NCBI GenBank assembly: GCA_965659675.1
Contig: CBFHWY010000048.1
Location: forward strand, 1 to 21,304
Reading direction: 5' to 3'
DNA: 21,304 bases
Origin: CBFHWY01 sp965659675
Lineage (GTDB): Bacteria; Bacteroidota; Bacteroidia; Flavobacteriales_G; Salibacteraceae
Numbering within the stretch: the stretch's first letter is position 1; every line of letters starts with the position of its first letter. The translations under genes were made by a program, and so were the position numbers. The notes under the pieces were generated by a model. The model saw only the letters and a list, made by a program, of their open reading frames with translations, was not told the origin of the DNA and ran no database searches. Positions 14,306-21,304 of this stretch are shown in pieces.

Positions 14306-15136
14306 TTAGTCGGCCAGTACTCCTGACTCTTCAAGCACCTTGTCATAGAAAGCATCGTAGGCATCAACGTATTGTTCCTCGTTTTGGTATTCCAAAACGT
14401 TTCCGTTGGTCGATTTGATGTTTTCAATGTGCGATTTTGCCATTGAATCTGATCCGAGGATCACACCGTCAGCATATTGCGCAGCAAGCAGATCAAGATT
14501 TTGAACGTTCGCTTTGTTCGCAAGCTCAAGTTCTTCTGCAGAAACACGATCGGTTACCGCTTTTGAAGCAAACTTATTGCTGATCTGTTTGATACCGTCG
14601 TTATAGTCATATGCTGAATAAACGATCTTGGCATTCGAGAATATCGGGTCGTTTTCGTATTCTTTCTTCACATAAAGTGGAAGGATGGAAGAGAACCATC
14701 CATGACAATGGATGATATCTGGAGCCCATCCGAGCTTCTTCACTGTTTCCAGCACGCCTTTACCAAAGAAGATCAAGCGCTCATGGTTGTCTGGGTGCTC
14801 TACGCCTTCAGCGTCTTTGAATGTATTCTTCCTTTTGAAGTATTCTTCATTGTCGATAAAATAGACCTGCATTCTGGCTTGTTGAATAGAGGCTACTTTG
14901 ATGATAAGTGGATGATCGTGATCGTCGATGATCAAATTCATTCCAGAAAGTCGAATCACTTCATGTAACTGATGTCTTCTTTCATTGATGCACCCAAAGC
15001 GAGGCATGAAAGTCCTTATCTCTTTTTCTTTTTCCTGAATGGCTTGTGGCAAATTCCTGCTGACATTGGCCATTTCAGATTCAGGTAGATAGGGGAAGAT
15101 TTCTTGGGAAACATAAAGAACTCGTACTTTATTCAT
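14306..15136 (-). CDS. Short glycogen/starch-synthase-like glycosyltransferase (GT5 N-terminal domain)
   Basis: The protein opens MNKVRVLYVSQEIFPYLPESEMANVSRNLP, the nucleotide-sugar-binding start of GT5 glycogen synthases (split here: KVRVLYVSQEIFPY, then the region where GT5 enzymes carry K-x-G-G-L; this copy has ESEMANV). D-I-I-H-C-H-G-W near residue 145 is also typical. At 276 aa only the N-terminal half of a synthase is present, a known short Bacteroidota form; its activity is unproven. The ATG at 15136 is preferred over one 16 codons upstream because it begins at the conserved strand. It is the first gene of the operon with DUF4270 and glmS, divergent from panC. Confidence 0.8.
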   Translation of the reverse strand: MNKVRVLYVSQEIFPYLPESEMANVSRNLPQAIQEKEKEIRTFMPRFGCINERRHQLHEVIRLSGMNLIIDDHDHPLIIKVASIQQARMQVYFIDNEEYFKRKNTFKDAEGVEHPDNHERLIFFGKGVLETVKKLGWAPDIIHCHGWFSSILPLYVKKEYENDPIFSNAKIVYSAYDYNDGIKQISNKFASKAVTDRVSAEELELANKANVQNLDLLAAQYADGVILGSDSMAKSHIENIKSTNGNVLEYQNEEQYVDAYDAFYDKVLEESGVLAD

Positions 15137-15239
15137 AAGGAAAGATGTTTTTAGGAGCTGACGAAAATACAAAAAATGTAGCATTAGTAGGGCTTTGAGC
15201 TGCTTTTATTCTCAATTTCGCCCCGTTTACAGCGGTTTT
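15137..15239. promoter_or_regulatory. Divergent promoter region between the glycosyltransferase gene and panC
   Basis: About 100 bp separate the two starts. On the minus strand TACATTTT (15180 to 15173) matches TAnnTTTG at seven of eight positions and is correctly oriented for the glycosyltransferase operon. No exact -7 box is seen for panC; CTCAATTTCGC near 15211-15221 is only a weak resemblance. Confidence 0.35.
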
Positions 15240-16076
15240 ATGCGGATATTTAACAAAAGTGAGGCTCTAAAAGACTGGAGAAATCTTCAGAAGGAAGATA
15301 TTGGATTTGTACCAACCATGGGTGCCTTGCATGAAGGTCATCTCAGTTTGATCAGAGAAGCGAAAAAGGAAAACGATCTTGTGCTTTGCTCGATCTTTGT
15401 GAATCCAACGCAGTTCAACAATCAAAATGACCTGCAGAAATATCCGAGAAGTATTGAAGCAGATACCGCACTTCTTAAGAACGAAGGCTGTGATATTGTA
15501 TTCATTCCCGATACAGATGATATGTACCCCGATTCGCTCAAGGCAGAGGATTATGATTTTGGTGATCTGGACAGCACCATGGAGGCGGAGTTTCGTCCAG
15601 GACATTTTAAGGGAGTGGCGACAGTGGTGCACAAGTTCTTTGATCTGATCAAGCCTACAAGAGCTTACTTTGGTGAAAAGGATTATCAACAACTTCAGGT
15701 CATACGTTCGCTGGTTGAGCAGCGAAATTTGGGAGTAGAGATCATTGGCTGCCCCATCGCAAGAGAAGAACATGGATTGGCGCGGAGTTCCAGAAACGAA
15801 AGGTTGAGCTCCCAGGAAAGGGAAGAAGCCGCCATCATTTATCAGTCTTTGCTGGAGGCAAAGGATAAGTATTCCAAACAGTCGGTAAGATCAACCGTTG
15901 AGCACATTACAACAGCCTTTGATAAGCTACAGGGTGTTGAGCTTGAATACATTCAATTTACAGATGCAAAGACCCTTCAAAGCGTTGATGAATGGGATGA
16001 GGCGGAGCACGTGAGAGGCTTTATTGCCGCTTATTTTGGGGAAGTGCGACTCATCGATAACCTGCTCATATTTTAG
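15240..16076 (+). CDS. panC: Pantothenate synthetase (pantoate--beta-alanine ligase)
   Basis: PanC joins pantoate and beta-alanine with ATP to make pantothenate, the coenzyme A precursor. The ATP-binding signature PTMGALHEGHLSLI (residues 25-38, with the HxGH-type H31 and H34), the FVNPTQFN motif, the FGEKDYQQL substrate loop and the KMSKS-like SSRNERLS are all present. I use the ATG at 15240 (278 aa), which gives the usual start MRIF; the upstream ATG would add 15 non-conserved residues. It is followed 15 nt later by panD, which supplies the beta-alanine. Confidence 0.97.
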   Translation: MRIFNKSEALKDWRNLQKEDIGFVPTMGALHEGHLSLIREAKKENDLVLCSIFVNPTQFNNQNDLQKYPRSIEADTALLKNEGCDIVFIPDTDDMYPDSLKAEDYDFGDLDSTMEAEFRPGHFKGVATVVHKFFDLIKPTRAYFGEKDYQQLQVIRSLVEQRNLGVEIIGCPIAREEHGLARSSRNERLSSQEREEAAIIYQSLLEAKDKYSKQSVRSTVEHITTAFDKLQGVELEYIQFTDAKTLQSVDEWDEAEHVRGFIAAYFGEVRLIDNLLIF

Positions 16077-16084
16077 TAATTTTG
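16077..16084 (+). promoter_or_regulatory. -7 promoter box TAATTTTG in front of panD
   Basis: TAATTTTG matches TAnnTTTG exactly and directly follows the panC stop. The ATG is 8 nt further on, so a transcript from here would be nearly leaderless. It may give panD and the downstream genes a promoter of their own. Confidence 0.5.
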
Positions 16085-16091
16085 CAGCGCA

Positions 16092-16442
16092 ATGATGATA
16101 GAGGTAGTAAAGTCAAAGATTCACCGTGTTTCGATCACAGAGGCAAACCTGCATTATATTGGGTCCATCACCATAGACGAGGATCTCATGGATGCTGCAA
16201 ATATGATCGAAGGTGAAAAAGTTCAGGTGGTGAACATCAACAATGGTGAGCGACTTGAAACTTACATTATCAAAGGAAAAAGAGGTTCTGGAGAAGTTTG
16301 CCTGAATGGTGCAGCTGCTAGAAAGGTCATGCGTGGTGATATAGTGCTGATAATATCTTACGCCCACCTTGATTTTGAAGAAGCGAAGACATTCAAGCCT
16401 TCTATCGTCTTTCCCGACGAAGCAACGAACCGCTTGAAATAA
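16092..16442 (+). CDS. panD: Aspartate 1-decarboxylase proenzyme
   Basis: PanD converts aspartate to beta-alanine for pantothenate synthesis. It is made as a proenzyme that cleaves itself before a serine to form the pyruvoyl group; G24-S25 in LHYIGSITID is that site. K9, H11 and R12 in VVKSKIHRV and the NGAAARK loop (catalytic Asn and helix start) are conserved. At 116 aa it is complete. The start at 16092 puts Ser at residue 25 as in the enterobacterial enzyme; the next ATG (16095) is also possible. It lies in the panC operon. Confidence 0.97.
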   Translation: MMIEVVKSKIHRVSITEANLHYIGSITIDEDLMDAANMIEGEKVQVVNINNGERLETYIIKGKRGSGEVCLNGAAARKVMRGDIVLIISYAHLDFEEAKTFKPSIVFPDEATNRLK

Positions 16443-16449
16443 GCGAATA

Positions 16450-17466
16450 TTGAAAAAGACGATCATTAATTCACTCAAAGTCCTATTGCCTTTGGGCCTG
16501 GGCTTGTTCCTCGTCTGGTATTATTTCAATTCGCTCAACCAAAAAGACCTTGATGAGATCTCAAATGCATTTGCTAAGGCCAATTATGGCTGGATACTTT
16601 TTTCTTTCGTCTTTGCGATCCTTAGTCATCTCAGCAGGGCTTATAGGTGGAAATATACCCTGCAGCCATTGAATTATGAACCCAGATTCCTCAATAGCTT
16701 CTTCTCAGTGATGATCGCCTATTTGGTTAACCTGGCTGTTCCAAGACTCGGGGAGATCAGCCGTTGCGGCGTAATGGCGCGCTATGAGGATATGTCGTTT
16801 CAAAAGCTACTCGGAACGGTGATTGCCGAAAGAATTGCAGATCTGATCATTCTGATCATCATTACCACAAGTGTGGTTTTTCTCCAGTATGAAGTAATAA
16901 AAGATCTCATAGAAGATGTGTTTCAAGCTATGGGGGCAAAGATCCCCGGTACGGCGGCTATCTTGATCTTACTTGCGCTCGGCTTGGGAGCTCTGGCAGT
17001 ATTCGTCTGGCTGATGAGATCAGGGGTGTCACATCCCCTTTTGGATAAATTAAAAGGCTTTTTGCGCGGACTATCAGAAGGAATAAGAGCGATCTATAAA
17101 ATGAAGCAGAAATGGGCATTCATCTTTCATACCATTTTCATTTGGGTGATGTATTTAGTGATGTACTATATCTGTTTCTTTAGTCTGCCTGAAACGAGCA
17201 ACGTGCCCTGGGCTGGGGTGCTTACTTCCTTTGTTTTGGGTGGAATTACGATCGTGCTCACCAACGGAGGGATCGGCGCATACCCATTGGCAATCATGGG
17301 TGTACTCCTGCTTTATGGAGTGGATAAGAACATAGGAGGGGCTTTTGGCTGGATCGTATGGACGGCACAAACAGTTTTGCTGATCGTTTTTGGTGCATTA
17401 TCTTTTGCCCTCATGCCAGTCTATAATTCAATGATCAGAAAAAAAGCCAATGAGTCACATTCTTGA
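16450..17466 (+). CDS. Lysylphosphatidylglycerol-synthase/flippase-type (UPF0104) membrane protein
   Basis: This is an integral membrane protein with about eight hydrophobic segments (first about residues 9-26, last about 305-325) and the family's signature of AYRWKYTLQPL after the second segment, PRLGEISRCGVMARYE in the middle and GGIGAYPLAIMGVLLLYG near the end. Members include the membrane half of MprF and related lipid or glycan-carrier flippases; the substrate here is unknown. The start is TTG at 16450, giving MKKTIINSL, 7 nt after panD. The last 17 nt overlap rfaE2. Confidence 0.85.
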   Translation: MKKTIINSLKVLLPLGLGLFLVWYYFNSLNQKDLDEISNAFAKANYGWILFSFVFAILSHLSRAYRWKYTLQPLNYEPRFLNSFFSVMIAYLVNLAVPRLGEISRCGVMARYEDMSFQKLLGTVIAERIADLIILIIITTSVVFLQYEVIKDLIEDVFQAMGAKIPGTAAILILLALGLGALAVFVWLMRSGVSHPLLDKLKGFLRGLSEGIRAIYKMKQKWAFIFHTIFIWVMYLVMYYICFFSLPETSNVPWAGVLTSFVLGGITIVLTNGGIGAYPLAIMGVLLLYGVDKNIGGAFGWIVWTAQTVLLIVFGALSFALMPVYNSMIRKKANESHS

Positions 17467-17968
17467 AAAAGTAAGATCAAAGATCATTACAGGGCCCGAG
17501 CTTCAATCTAAATTGAAGGAATGGAGAAGCCGTAATGAAACGATCGTTTTTACGAATGGCTGTTTCGACATTCTGCATCTCGGACATTTGACCTACCTCA
17601 TGCAAGCTGCTGAGCTCGGATCAAATTTGATCATTGGACTCAACTCCGACAATTCGGTGCGGAGTCAAAATAAAGGACCTGAAAGGCCGCTCCAGGATGA
17701 GAATTCCAGATCGATAACGCTTGCTTCCCTCAGCTTTGTATCAGCTGTCATAGTCTTCGACACTGATACTCCTTTGGAATTGATTAAAGAGATCAAACCC
17801 GATGTTTTGGTGAAAGGTGCCGACTATGACGCATCGGAAACGGACCCTGAGAAAAAGACTTACATTGTGGGTTCACAGGAAGTGAAGGCCCATGGAGGAG
17901 AAGTAAAGGCGATACCCTTGCTCGAAGGATACTCTACCAGTGCCATTGTGGAAAAGTTCAAAGGCTGA
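17450..17968 (+). CDS. rfaE2: D-glycero-beta-D-manno-heptose 1-phosphate adenylyltransferase
   Basis: This enzyme makes ADP-heptose for lipopolysaccharide core synthesis. The nucleotidyltransferase signature TNGCFDILHLGH (residues 35-46, including the HxGH at 43-46) and the PERPLQDENSR and LVKGADY motifs identify the C-terminal half of HldE, here a separate 172-aa protein as usual in Bacteroidota. It overlaps the flippase-like gene by 17 nt and is followed 1 nt later by radA, so it belongs to the same transcript. Confidence 0.93.
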   Translation: MSHILEKVRSKIITGPELQSKLKEWRSRNETIVFTNGCFDILHLGHLTYLMQAAELGSNLIIGLNSDNSVRSQNKGPERPLQDENSRSITLASLSFVSAVIVFDTDTPLELIKEIKPDVLVKGADYDASETDPEKKTYIVGSQEVKAHGGEVKAIPLLEGYSTSAIVEKFKG

Positions 17969-17969
17969 T

Positions 17970-19325
17970 ATGGCTAAAAATAAGAGCAGTTTCGTTTGTC
18001 AAAATTGTGGAGCAAAAAGCCCTAAGTGGGTTGGGAAATGTCCATCATGTGGAGAATGGAATACCTACAATGAGGAGCTGCTGACTGAAAAAAAAGCAGG
18101 TAAAAAAACACTGAGCGGACCAAAGAAGAAGTCTAAGCCAACCAAGATCGTTGAGGTTGGAAAACAAGACCAAAGTAGACTTCCCTTATCGGACCAGGAA
18201 CTCAATCGCGTGCTGGGAGGTGGGCTTGTAAGGGGCTCTGCGGTGCTCATAGGAGGTGAGCCTGGAATAGGAAAATCTACCTTGCTCTTGCAAATATCCC
18301 TTAACATTAAAGGAAAAGTGCTTTATGTTTCAGGCGAAGAAAGTCTGGAACAGATCAAGCTAAGAGCCGATCGAATCACCGAAAATTCCACAGATTGTTA
18401 TTTGCTTTCTGAAACGGATACTGATCAGATCCTCGATGCTTTGAATGAACTTCAACCAGATGTACTGATCATTGATTCTGTACAAACCCTTTACTCTAAT
18501 GTACTGGACTCTCCTGCTGGTAGCGTTTCTCAGATCAAACAGTCAGCAGCGGAGATCATACAGGCAACCAAGGAAATGGGCGTTCCTGCATTTTTTATCG
18601 GACATATTACAAAGGAAGGTCAGCTTGCCGGCCCCAAAGTTCTTGAGCATATGGTGGATGTGGTGCTTCAATTTGAAGGCGATCGTCAGCATCACTTTCG
18701 TTTACTTCGGTCATTAAAGAACCGATTTGGAAGCACACATGAGCTTGGAATTTACGACATGCAGGCCGATGGCCTACGGGAGGTGAATAATCCTTCGAAT
18801 GTATTATTGGCACAGAGAGACACAGACCTTAGTGGTGTGAGTGTGGGCTGCAGTATGGAAGGTATTAGACCGCTTCTTATTGAGGTTCAGGCTTTAGTGA
18901 GTTCAGCAGCCTATGGAACTCCCCAAAGAAGTACCACAGGTTTCGATACCAGAAGGCTCAATATGCTTCTTGCTGTGCTTGAGAAACGATGCGGTTTTAG
19001 ACTGGGAGCAAAAGATGTGTTCCTCAACATTGCAGGAGGCATAAAGGTTTCTGATCCAGCACTGGACCTTGCAGTTATTGCGGCTATTCTGTCCTCTAAT
19101 GAAGATGAGAGCATCGATCCAAAAACGTGTTTCTTCGCAGAAGTTGGACTCTCTGGTGAGATACGTCCAGTAAATAAGATCGAACAGCGCCTCTCTGAAG
19201 CCGCTAACATGGGTTTTGAAAAGGCCTATATTTCTGCTTTTCACAAAAAAAGTTTTGCGATCGAAAAACAAATAAAACTCGAACGCGTCAAAAGAATAGA
19301 CGAATTCTACAGAAATCTACTTTGA
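17970..19325 (+). CDS. radA: DNA repair ATPase RadA
   Basis: RadA (Sms) is a RecA-like helicase that processes branched recombination intermediates. In order: a four-cysteine zinc finger (C10, C13, C24, C27), Walker A GGEPGIGKST (95-104), the RadA-specific KNRFG motif (250-254), and a C-terminal Lon-protease-like domain (about 270-451) that acts as a scaffold. I use the ATG at 17970 (451 aa), one base after the rfaE2 stop; a start 10 codons earlier would add residues before the usual MAK start. It is complete, with the gene for an M61 peptidase 4 nt downstream. Confidence 0.97.
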   Translation: MAKNKSSFVCQNCGAKSPKWVGKCPSCGEWNTYNEELLTEKKAGKKTLSGPKKKSKPTKIVEVGKQDQSRLPLSDQELNRVLGGGLVRGSAVLIGGEPGIGKSTLLLQISLNIKGKVLYVSGEESLEQIKLRADRITENSTDCYLLSETDTDQILDALNELQPDVLIIDSVQTLYSNVLDSPAGSVSQIKQSAAEIIQATKEMGVPAFFIGHITKEGQLAGPKVLEHMVDVVLQFEGDRQHHFRLLRSLKNRFGSTHELGIYDMQADGLREVNNPSNVLLAQRDTDLSGVSVGCSMEGIRPLLIEVQALVSSAAYGTPQRSTTGFDTRRLNMLLAVLEKRCGFRLGAKDVFLNIAGGIKVSDPALDLAVIAAILSSNEDESIDPKTCFFAEVGLSGEIRPVNKIEQRLSEAANMGFEKAYISAFHKKSFAIEKQIKLERVKRIDEFYRNLL

Positions 19326-19329
19326 TGAT

Positions 19330-21063
19330 ATGCGACTACTGGCCTTACTATCATTTATCATAATATCGACACAGAGCATGGCACTTCAGGTTGACTACGA
19401 ATTGAGAATGGAGGATCCCCACAAACACTACTTTCAGGTTAAAATGAAAGTCAGTGGATTCAATGGCAGTCAGTGTTTGGTGAAAATGCCCGTTTGGACC
19501 CCAGGTTCATATAAGATACGGGAATATGGCCGATATGTAGAAGATGTAAGTTCAAGCTCAAAAAGTGGAGAAGACCTCTTGGTGACCAAGCTGAATAAGA
19601 ATTCCTGGACGGTCAGCAATCTTCGCAACAGCGAATTTGTGATAGAATATCGTGTCTATGCTTTTCAGGAAAATATCCGAATGTCATTTCTGGATGACTC
19701 CCACGCATTCATTACTGGAACCACAGTCTTCATGTATGTGAACGATGAAAAGAACAATCCAGGTACCGTACAGATCTTTCCATGGGAGGGTTTCTCACAG
19801 ATCTCTACCGCTTTGCCGAAAGTGAACAAGAACAGCTTTAGTTACACCAATTATGATCATTTGGTGGATTGTCCTATTGAGATCGGTAATCAGGAGATCA
19901 TCGAGTTTAAGGATCATGGTGTGAATTACACACTTGCGATCTACGGAGGGGGTAACTTCAAGTCAAACAAGGTCAAGAAAGATGTAAAAAAGATCACGGC
20001 AGAAGCTACGAATGTCTTTGGTGAGAACCCAAATGAGAATTACTTATTCATCATTCACAACTCCAATTCCAGAGGAGGGGGCTTAGAGCATACGAACAGT
20101 ACCGTTCTGCAACTAGATCGAGACTCGTATAAACCTGAAGGACAATATGAGCGTTTTTTGGGTCTTGTGGCACATGAGTACTTTCATGTGTGGAATGTAA
20201 AGCGCATCCGCGCTGAGGTCATGGGTCCGTTCAATTATGATGCGGAGATATATACCGACTTGCTCTGGTTATTTGAGGGCTTTACGAGCTACTATGACAA
20301 GCTCCTGCTCTATAAGGCTGGTTACAAAAAGAAGGAAGAATTTCTCAATGCCATTTTAGGCACGATCCGCTCGGTTGAATCGCAACCAGGGAATCAATAT
20401 CAGTCTTTGCGAGAATCGAGTCTCGACACCTGGGTGAAGACATATATTCGTGATGAGAATTCTGTGAACACGACCATCTCCTACTATTCAAAGGGCTCTT
20501 TGGTTGCCTTGCTTCTAGATTTGAAGATCACCGCCGAAACAAATGGCAAAAAGAAACTGGATGATTTTATGCAGGCGCTCTATCAGAAATCTGAAGAGGG
20601 TAAACAACCCATAAACTATGAGATCGTTAAAAAGATCGCTAGCGAAGTGTGTGAAACGGATCTGACTGACTTTTTTGCGTCTGCGGTGGAGAAAGCTGGC
20701 TCGCTTGACTATGCACCATATCTCAAAATGAACGGTGTTGAATTAAAAACGGAGACCAAAAAAGAGTTGAGTCTGGGAATTGGGCTCAGTATTGGCTATG
20801 TCCAATATGTTCTAAGGGATAGTCCTGCAGAAAAAGCTGGGATATTTGCCGGTGATATGATCCTCTCGATCAATGGAAAGAAACTAAAAGGAGAAAGGTT
20901 CGATGAACTGATGAAAGATGCAGAAGACGACAGTTCATGGAAAATTGTTATACTAAGGAAAGGTCTGAAAAAAGAGATCGAAATGGAAAGACCTTATATG
21001 GAAAAACCATTTTATGATATCAGTGTTTCTGATGAAGCTGCTGTAGACCGATGGTTAAATTGA
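19330..21063 (+). CDS. M61 family (glycyl aminopeptidase-like) metallopeptidase with PDZ domain
   Basis: Residues 1-18 are a signal peptide, so the enzyme is exported, probably to the periplasm. An N-terminal beta domain (about 20-170) precedes the catalytic domain, with zinc site HEYFH (282-286) and a third ligand candidate E316 in WLFEGFTSYYDKLLL. The RGGGLEH motif near 255 is also typical of M61. A PDZ domain follows (about 475-555, SIGYVQYVLRDSPAEKAGIFAGD). The length of 577 aa is normal. Family members release N-terminal glycine or act on short peptides; the substrate here is unknown. Confidence 0.93.
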   Translation: MRLLALLSFIIISTQSMALQVDYELRMEDPHKHYFQVKMKVSGFNGSQCLVKMPVWTPGSYKIREYGRYVEDVSSSSKSGEDLLVTKLNKNSWTVSNLRNSEFVIEYRVYAFQENIRMSFLDDSHAFITGTTVFMYVNDEKNNPGTVQIFPWEGFSQISTALPKVNKNSFSYTNYDHLVDCPIEIGNQEIIEFKDHGVNYTLAIYGGGNFKSNKVKKDVKKITAEATNVFGENPNENYLFIIHNSNSRGGGLEHTNSTVLQLDRDSYKPEGQYERFLGLVAHEYFHVWNVKRIRAEVMGPFNYDAEIYTDLLWLFEGFTSYYDKLLLYKAGYKKKEEFLNAILGTIRSVESQPGNQYQSLRESSLDTWVKTYIRDENSVNTTISYYSKGSLVALLLDLKITAETNGKKKLDDFMQALYQKSEEGKQPINYEIVKKIASEVCETDLTDFFASAVEKAGSLDYAPYLKMNGVELKTETKKELSLGIGLSIGYVQYVLRDSPAEKAGIFAGDMILSINGKKLKGERFDELMKDAEDDSSWKIVILRKGLKKEIEMERPYMEKPFYDISVSDEAAVDRWLN

Positions 21064-21070
21064 TGGCTAA

Positions 21071-21304
21071 GTGAAAGTATACACCAAAAAAGGCGATAAA
21101 GGAGAAACGAGCTTGCTCGGAGGAACCCGAGTGCCTAAAACACATCTGCGAATTGAGTCTTACGGAACCGTAGATGAGCTGAATTCTCATGTGGGCATGC
21201 TTAGAGATCTGGCGGACCTTAGAAATGAAGAGTTGATCTGGATTCAGAACAAACTCTTTTCAATTGGATCTGTACTCGCGATGGAGAAAAAGGAATCTTC
21301 CTGG
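21071..21304 (+). CDS. Cob(I)yrinic acid a,c-diamide adenosyltransferase, PduO type (3' truncated by the window)
   Basis: The frame from a GTG at 21071 is open to the window end and encodes 78 residues beginning VKVYTKKGDKGETSLLGG, the ATP-binding N-terminus of PduO-type adenosyltransferases, followed by SYGTVDELNSHVG, a second conserved segment. The enzyme transfers the adenosyl group of ATP to cobalamin. The ATG nearby (21063) closes after three codons, so GTG is the start. It lies 7 nt after the M61 gene. Confidence 0.9.
   Translation, partial: MKVYTKKGDKGETSLLGGTRVPKTHLRIESYGTVDELNSHVGMLRDLADLRNEELIWIQNKLFSIGSVLAMEKKESSW

Noticed and set aside
14306..15136. Truncated glycogen synthase pseudogene
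   Set aside because: Short GT5 N-terminal-domain proteins next to panC, DUF4270 and glmS genes are common in Bacteroidota, and the frame ends cleanly in operon spacing.

Overview
The window joins two very different stretches of DNA. The right part (about 11,130 to the end) is ordinary Bacteroidota chromosome. It holds glmS, a DUF4270 lipoprotein gene, a short GT5 glycogen-synthase-like gene, panC, panD, a flippase-like membrane protein gene, rfaE2, radA, an M61 peptidase gene and the start of a PduO-type cobalamin adenosyltransferase gene. The gene order and a TAnnTTTG -7 box before panD fit a flavobacterium- or cytophaga-like genome. Two tight operons diverge from about 15,137-15,239: glycosyltransferase-DUF4270-glmS on minus, and panC onward on plus.

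The left part (1 to about 11,130) is the remarkable region. Reading every line and every line junction, I find the dinucleotide GpC only once in about 10.9 kb of called bases (1419-1420), where base composition alone predicts roughly 300. No protein called there contains alanine, because all alanine codons begin with GC. This includes a 569-aa HsdM, a 986-aa HsdR, the visible HsdS and about ten other proteins. Intergenic DNA is equally GpC-free, AGC, TGC, CGC and GGC codons are missing, and no G-ending codon is followed by a C-starting one. The constraint is therefore on the nucleic acid, not on alanine supply. CpG is present. The tetramer GATC, which contains no GpC, is also absent from the left part, while glmS alone has about twenty. 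I read this as a long-lived mobile or extrachromosomal lineage that has purged GpC and GATC, here found next to the 3' end of glmS.

Layout of the left part: the tail of an unknown gene (1-106); a minus-strand pair made of a GNAT-like gene and a small coiled-coil gene; a 103-bp direct repeat with an inverted GGTGG/CCACC motif at the promoter of an unknown 238-aa gene; a small basic protein gene divergent from a type I restriction-modification operon; then hsdM-hsdS-hsdR, a PD-(D/E)XK (DUF91-like) nuclease gene and a secreted 13-residue-repeat (septoil-knot, DUF6150-like) gene, all translationally coupled. Convergent to these is a minus-strand trio (86-aa protein, excisionase-type helix-turn-helix protein, coiled-coil protein). 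A 358-bp intergenic region with nested inverted repeats and a short recombinase-like gene complete the element up to the glmS boundary.

Two runs of N (4863-4961 in hsdS, 8786-8883 in the nuclease gene) are assembly gaps. The second is flanked by an exact 77-bp duplication and is probably an assembly-graph artefact. Whether the join to the chromosome near 11,030-11,130 is a real insertion or a chimeric contig cannot be decided from the sequence alone.
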